DNA of 64,000 bases, from the NCBI RefSeq assembly GCF_003184185.1, contig NZ_QHJG01000006.1, positions 62,001-126,000 of the forward strand, in the 5' to 3' direction. Each line of letters opens with the position of its first letter. The stretch's first letter is position 1. This DNA is from Legionella qingyii (lineage in GTDB: Bacteria > Pseudomonadota > Gammaproteobacteria > Legionellales > Legionellaceae). Positions 59,688 through 64,000 of the stretch are shown piece after piece. The position numbers were made by a program, and so were the translations under genes. The notes beneath the pieces were generated by a model. It saw only the letters and a list, made by a program, of their open reading frames with translations, had not been told where the DNA came from and ran no database searches.

Positions 59688-62252
59688 ATGGATTTGCAAT
59701 CGTTAGTTACTTTGGATAACCAAGCAATATTTGCCAAATTAAATAGTTCTTTTGCTGGATTAACCCACTCGGAAGTTCAAAAAAGGCAAACTTTATATGG
59801 ATTTAATGAAATTACACAAAGTCCTTATCGACTTCTTATTATGGAAGCAATTTCACATTCGACTAATCCACTTGTCGCCATATTATTGATTGCCGCAGTA
59901 GTTTCCGCGTTTACTGGAAATGTTGTGAGTTCTGTTATTATTATCATTATGGTGATTATGAGTATTGGCCTGGATTATTTTCAAAGTCATCGCTCTTTAG
60001 TCGCGGTTAAAAAATTACAGAAGAATATTGCTTCCACTGCAAATGTTTTACGAGATGGCCAATGGAATGAAATTCCATGCCGCGAGTTAGTTCCTGGTGA
60101 TATTGTCAAGCTCATAGCCGGTGATTTAATCCCTGCAGATGCGCTGTTGCTAAAAGCAAAAGACTTACATGTACAGCAAGCCGCGCTTACGGGTGAATCT
60201 TTGCCGGTTGAAAAAGAAGCCACCCAGGAACCTATGGTAGCTCAAAACATTGAAGAAGCAAAAAATGTAGTTTTTTCAGGCTCCTCAGTAGTGAGTGGTA
60301 CTGCCACCGCAATTGTTGTTGCAACCGGTCAGAACACTCAGTTTGGTTACATCGTCAAAACCCTTTCCAAAGCCGCTCCGCATACTGAATTTGAAAAAGG
60401 CATTGTCCGCTTTGGATTGTTCATTATGAAAGTGGTCTTTTTTCTCGTTCTGTTTGTATTTGCAGTCAATATTTATTTAAAACGATCTTTGCTCGAATCG
60501 TTGCTATTTGCGGTCGCTTTAGCTGTGGGACTGACCCCGGAATTATTACCGATGATAACGACGGTAACGCTTGCTGCCGGCGCAGTCCATATGGCAAAGA
60601 AAAAAGTGATAGTCAAAAACCTATCTGCAATTCAGAATTTTGGCAGCATCGATATTCTGTGTAGTGATAAGACTGGTACTTTAACCAGTGGTGAAATGAT
60701 CTTGGAACAACATATAGATCCATTAGGAAATAAATCAGAAAATGTAATGTTATTGGCTTATTTAAATAGCCTGTTTGGCACGGAAATTCCTAATCCATTT
60801 AATGCTGCGGTATTAAATAAAGTAAATATTAATCCTCTAGATGCAGCAATCCTAAAACATGATCATCCCGATGTGCAAACCTATCACAAAATCGACGAGA
60901 TTCCTTTTGATTTTGAACGTCGTCGTTCCAGCGTTGTTGTTGACAAAAGCAATTCGCATATTCTCATTACCAAAGGCGCTCCTGAGTTTGTGATCCGTGA
61001 TTGCACTTATTATGATTTGGCTGGAGAAATCCATCCATTAGATGAGGTGGCACGCAAAAAAATTGAATCTGTTTTTTTATCATTAAGTGAGCAAGGATAT
61101 CGTACATTGGCCGTGGCGTACCGAACAATTGAGATCAAATCTTCATACCATGCTCCAGATGAGCAAAATATGGTCGTGGCTGGATTTCTTGCCTTTTTTG
61201 ATCCTGCACTCAAGGAAACTCCGGCAATCATTAAGAAGTTGTCCCGGGAAGGGGTCAAGATAAAAATTTTGACCGGTGATAATGATCGTGTCACACGGCA
61301 TATTTGCCAGCAAGTAGGCCTTGATGCAAGCCGCATGCTTCTGGGGGAAGAATTAAATCATATTACGGATGCGGCATTGGGTGACATCGCGGAAAAGGTC
61401 GATGTGTTTGCCCGCATTTCACCAATGCAAAAGCAGCGTATTATTAGCGTTCTTCGCGCGCGTGGGCATGTAGTGGGCTATATTGGTGATGGAATTAATG
61501 ATGTTCCTTCTTTGCATACCGCAGATGTAGGAATTTCAGTTGCGGGAGCCGTGGATGTAGCTCGCGAAGCAGCGGATATTATCTTATTAAAACGTCATTT
61601 AAGCGTGTTGTTGGCTGGAATTCTTGAAGGGCGAAAGTCGTTCGGAAACGTCATGAAATATTTAATGATGGGAACCAGTTCCAATTTTGGGAATATGCTA
61701 AGCATGGCGGGTGCTATTCTCCTTTTACCGTTTTTACCGATGTTACCAACACAAATTCTTTTAAATAATCTTCTTTACGACACATCACAAATTGTAATTC
61801 CAACCGATAATGTAGATCCCAGTTTTGCACGCAAACCAAAGCATTGGGATATCGCGATTATTCGTAAGTTTATGTTTTATATTGGTCCTATAAGTTCTAT
61901 TTTTGATTTTATTACTTTTTTTGTAATGCTGAAGGTTTTTGCAGCAACAGAAGCATTATTTCAAACCGGTTGGTTTGTAGAATCTTTAGCTACACAAACA
62001 TTAGTCGTATTTGTAATTCGCTCGGTAAAAAGTCCATGGCAAAGCAGACCCAGTAATCCCTTAATCATTATGGTCTTATCTATAGTTTCGCTTGCTGCAG
62101 TATTGCCTTTTACACCGCTTGCAAAATTTTGGGGATTTGTCCCTTTACCGGCCACTTATTTCCTTTTTCTGATTGCTGCGACAATTGCTTATCTTTTCTT
62201 GGTAGAAATTATTAAAAAGAAATTAATGTGGAAATGGATAGAAGGAAAATAA
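59688..62252 (+). CDS. mgtA: MgtA-type Mg2+-translocating P-type ATPase
   Basis: 854 residues. Actuator TGES in QAALTGESLPVEKEA (about 161-175), the phosphorylated Asp in LCSDKTGTLTSGE (about 324-336), VAGFLAFFDPALKET, KILTGDNDRVTRHICQQVG and IGDGINDVPSLHTADVGISV (about 601-620). Ten membrane segments, the last six after the cytoplasmic domain, as in the P3 magnesium importers MgtA/MgtB. Imports Mg2+ under scarcity. No MgtA leader-like structure recognised in the 62-bp gap upstream. Confidence 0.92.
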   Translation: MDLQSLVTLDNQAIFAKLNSSFAGLTHSEVQKRQTLYGFNEITQSPYRLLIMEAISHSTNPLVAILLIAAVVSAFTGNVVSSVIIIIMVIMSIGLDYFQSHRSLVAVKKLQKNIASTANVLRDGQWNEIPCRELVPGDIVKLIAGDLIPADALLLKAKDLHVQQAALTGESLPVEKEATQEPMVAQNIEEAKNVVFSGSSVVSGTATAIVVATGQNTQFGYIVKTLSKAAPHTEFEKGIVRFGLFIMKVVFFLVLFVFAVNIYLKRSLLESLLFAVALAVGLTPELLPMITTVTLAAGAVHMAKKKVIVKNLSAIQNFGSIDILCSDKTGTLTSGEMILEQHIDPLGNKSENVMLLAYLNSLFGTEIPNPFNAAVLNKVNINPLDAAILKHDHPDVQTYHKIDEIPFDFERRRSSVVVDKSNSHILITKGAPEFVIRDCTYYDLAGEIHPLDEVARKKIESVFLSLSEQGYRTLAVAYRTIEIKSSYHAPDEQNMVVAGFLAFFDPALKETPAIIKKLSREGVKIKILTGDNDRVTRHICQQVGLDASRMLLGEELNHITDAALGDIAEKVDVFARISPMQKQRIISVLRARGHVVGYIGDGINDVPSLHTADVGISVAGAVDVAREAADIILLKRHLSVLLAGILEGRKSFGNVMKYLMMGTSSNFGNMLSMAGAILLLPFLPMLPTQILLNNLLYDTSQIVIPTDNVDPSFARKPKHWDIAIIRKFMFYIGPISSIFDFITFFVMLKVFAATEALFQTGWFVESLATQTLVVFVIRSVKSPWQSRPSNPLIIMVLSIVSLAAVLPFTPLAKFWGFVPLPATYFLFLIAATIAYLFLVEIIKKKLMWKWIEGK

Positions 62253-62456
62253 GCGACCTAATTTGCTGAAAAATTAAACTATTTATGAAATTGGAATGTA
62301 AATTATAAGGTATTGCCATCGCATCTTATATACATGGGCTTGTTTTTTTGCTCATATTAAAAAAATACTTTAAATTAAAAGAATCTTATTTTTTCGACAT
62401 CCAATTTTGATGTTTCATGGATAGATAATTATTTCATAAAAACAAGGAGTTAAGTT

Positions 62457-63200
62457 TTGAAAATAAAATCGATTGTAATTTTATTGACGGGAATTCTGGC
62501 AAAAAGTTCTTTGGCTGGAACTATGGGAGCTATTGAGCCCTCTTCATTCCCTTGGGTTGGGGCTCTCAGTATCGGCCCTGTTTGGGAAGATGGTGGTAAA
62601 AGTCAAAGCATTTTCCTAACTCCCGATATTGAAAAGACCTATGCTGCGGATAAATCAACGGATGCACTTGCAAATTTTGAGGTATTTTTAGGTTTGCACC
62701 GTTTATTTAATCCTACGATTCAGGGGCAATTAGGGGTGGCGGTTGCTGCAACTACCAATGCTAGTCTTTCCGGAGATATTTGGGATGATGCGGATCCAGA
62801 ATTCGATAATTTTACCTACAGTTACAAAATTCAGCATACCCATGTTGCCTTAAAAGGGAAGTTATTGGCTGATATGGGATTCGTAGTGATGCCTTGGGTG
62901 AGCGGGAGTATTGGTGTAGGTTTTAATGAGGCGCGTTCTTTTCAAAATACTCCGAAGATTTTTGAAGCCTTACCTAATCCTAATTTTGCCTCACATACTC
63001 AAACTGCTTTTACCTATACTGTGGGCGCAGGAATACAAAAAGCATTGAATCAAAACTGGCAAGTAGGTGCAGGCTATGAGTTTTCTGACTGGGGTAAGAG
63101 TCGCCTTGGAAGGGCAGAAGGTCAAACCCAGAACTCAGGTATAACACTTAACCATTTATACACAAATGGCCTAATGTTTAATTTAACCTATACAGCGTAA
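62457..63200 (+). CDS. Outer-membrane beta-barrel protein
   Basis: 247 residues from a TTG at 62457 with AAGGAG seven bases before it. Signal peptide MKIKSIVILLTGILAKSSLA (cleaved before GTMG), then about eight amphipathic strands ending in an aromatic/hydrophobic terminal strand (GLMFNLTYTA). It resembles the small P44/OmpW-like surface barrels, several of which occur in Legionella genomes. It may be an adhesin or porin; function not determined. Confidence 0.75.
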   Translation: MKIKSIVILLTGILAKSSLAGTMGAIEPSSFPWVGALSIGPVWEDGGKSQSIFLTPDIEKTYAADKSTDALANFEVFLGLHRLFNPTIQGQLGVAVAATTNASLSGDIWDDADPEFDNFTYSYKIQHTHVALKGKLLADMGFVVMPWVSGSIGVGFNEARSFQNTPKIFEALPNPNFASHTQTAFTYTVGAGIQKALNQNWQVGAGYEFSDWGKSRLGRAEGQTQNSGITLNHLYTNGLMFNLTYTA

Positions 63201-63210
63201 GGATTACTGT

Positions 63211-63633
63211 ATGATAAAGAATTTACCCGGTTTTTGTTTTTTTCTAGGATTAAGCTGCATGTCCTCTGTACAGGCGGGGCAGCCTCTGTGGACGATGACT
63301 TTAGAGGCTGGCAATAACAAACAGGCTCTTCCTGAAAATGTTACAGCGACGATTACTTATACGGTACAAAACCAATCAAGAAAATCGAAAATTTTAGCGC
63401 TACAACCCACACCAGGTCTTGTCCAGACTAACTCGTGTCGTCTGGCACCTAAAGGGGCTAAGGGAGATAGCTGTTCGGCCACATTTAAAATTATTGGACG
63501 CATGCTCCCGATTGCTGGTTTACATCATGGTCCAGTGCTATGCCAGGCAAATCCAGATGGAGGTGCTAATCCAAATCAGTGTTATCAACCTGATAAGAAC
63601 AATATTTTGTCGATTACCAAAACGAAAGAATAG
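63211..63633 (+). pseudogene. Exported protein, N-terminal half of a frameshifted gene
   Basis: 140 residues: signal peptide MIKNLPGFCFFLGLSCMSSV (cleaved before GQPL), then an Ig-like module with conserved Cys (QTNSCRLAPKG, GDSCSATFKI, VLCQANPD, NQCYQPDKNN), a layout that recurs at the front of several exported Legionella proteins. It stops exactly where a beta-propeller reading frame begins, so the two are probably one gene broken by a frameshift near 63620. Confidence 0.6.
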
Positions 63634-64000
63634 CGGATTGGAATAACTGGGGACAAAATATTCAAAATAGTCAGCACAATATCAACTCAGGTATTACTGT
63701 AGATAATGTGAAAAAAATCGTGGAATTATGCAAGATTGATTATACACAGGGTCTTGTACCTACTCCATCAAATACATCAAACTTTTCGAACAGTGCCAAA
63801 CCAGTCATTGTAAATGACACTATATATTGGACTGGTTTTGCTGGAGTAATAGGAGCTCATCAAATTCAGCGAGATGAGTATGGTAACTTTATAGGATGTA
63901 ATCAACTTTGGGTACAAAACGTAAGTACTTTAGTCGGTCTCGTTCTTCCTTTTGGGTATCTACCTTCAGTTCGTTCTTCACCAGCTTATTATGAGCGTGG
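63597..64000 (+). pseudogene. PQQ-type beta-propeller protein, 5' part (cut by window edge)
   Basis: Open from just after a stop at 63594 to the window end. ADWNNWGQNIQNSQHN (about 63633 onward), TVDNVKKIVELCKIDYT and NDTIYWTGFAGVIGAHQI match the start of PQQ-dependent or polyvinyl-alcohol-dehydrogenase-like propellers. No start codon or signal peptide is present before the mature-like sequence in this frame, so it most likely continues the 63211 gene after a frameshift. The rest lies outside the window. Confidence 0.6.

Overview
The window looks like a chromosomal segment of a Legionella-type gammaproteobacterium. The base composition is AT-rich. There is a large accessory load of ankyrin-repeat, IQ-motif and coiled-coil proteins of the kind injected into host cells, many small exported proteins of unknown function, and at least two promoters with PmrA-type boxes. 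The genus is an inference from gene style; no rRNA or tRNA gene is present to fix it.

Region by region. 1-13165 is a type VI secretion (T6SS) island. A minus-strand operon runs tssB-tssC-hcp-like-tssE-tssF-tssG (the last cut by the window edge), with vgrG upstream of it. A divergent plus-strand cargo/adaptor operon follows: a DUF2169-pentapeptide fusion, a second pentapeptide protein, DUF3540 and a DUF4150 PAAR-like protein. 13300-24400 is an accessory block of probable host-directed proteins: a 1122-residue ankyrin-like protein, a protein with a textbook calmodulin-binding IQ motif, a membrane protein with an acidic tail, and a PARG-type ADP-ribose glycohydrolase. 24419-25403 is a thiamine unit in which a TPP riboswitch leads a SemiSWEET-type transporter gene overlapping thiamine pyrophosphokinase. 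25500-27247 is an ankyrin effector candidate behind a PmrA-like box. 27500-49990 is mixed metabolic and exported genes (MFS pump, amidase pair, FAD monooxygenase, beta-lactamase-like protein, acetyltransferase, malic enzyme, FixL/FixJ-like pair). It contains several broken genes: a kinase remnant, a frameshifted pirin and a split small gene. 50255-53393 holds two more effector-like genes, one behind a second PmrA-like box and one with a phospholipase-C-like motif. 53688-58195 is a compact biosynthetic operon. 58438-62252 holds an alpha/beta hydrolase and an MgtA-type P-ATPase, and the window ends with a beta-barrel protein and a frameshifted exported beta-propeller gene.

The most interesting unit is 53760-57668: GntR regulator, methionyl-tRNA-synthetase-like protein, lysine/ornithine N-hydroxylase and a small cupin, translationally coupled. 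A flavin N-hydroxylase plus a cupin and a MetRS-like domain is the enzyme set known from actinobacterial hydrazine (N-N bond) biosynthesis, where cupin and MetRS are fused. Here they are separate proteins in what looks like a Legionella. The product is unknown.

A second structural finding is a family of three ~124 bp miniature inverted-repeat elements (37610, 41458, 58198). They have matching termini, and each is flanked by its own 5-bp direct repeat. No transposase is present in the window, so they look like non-autonomous mobile elements.
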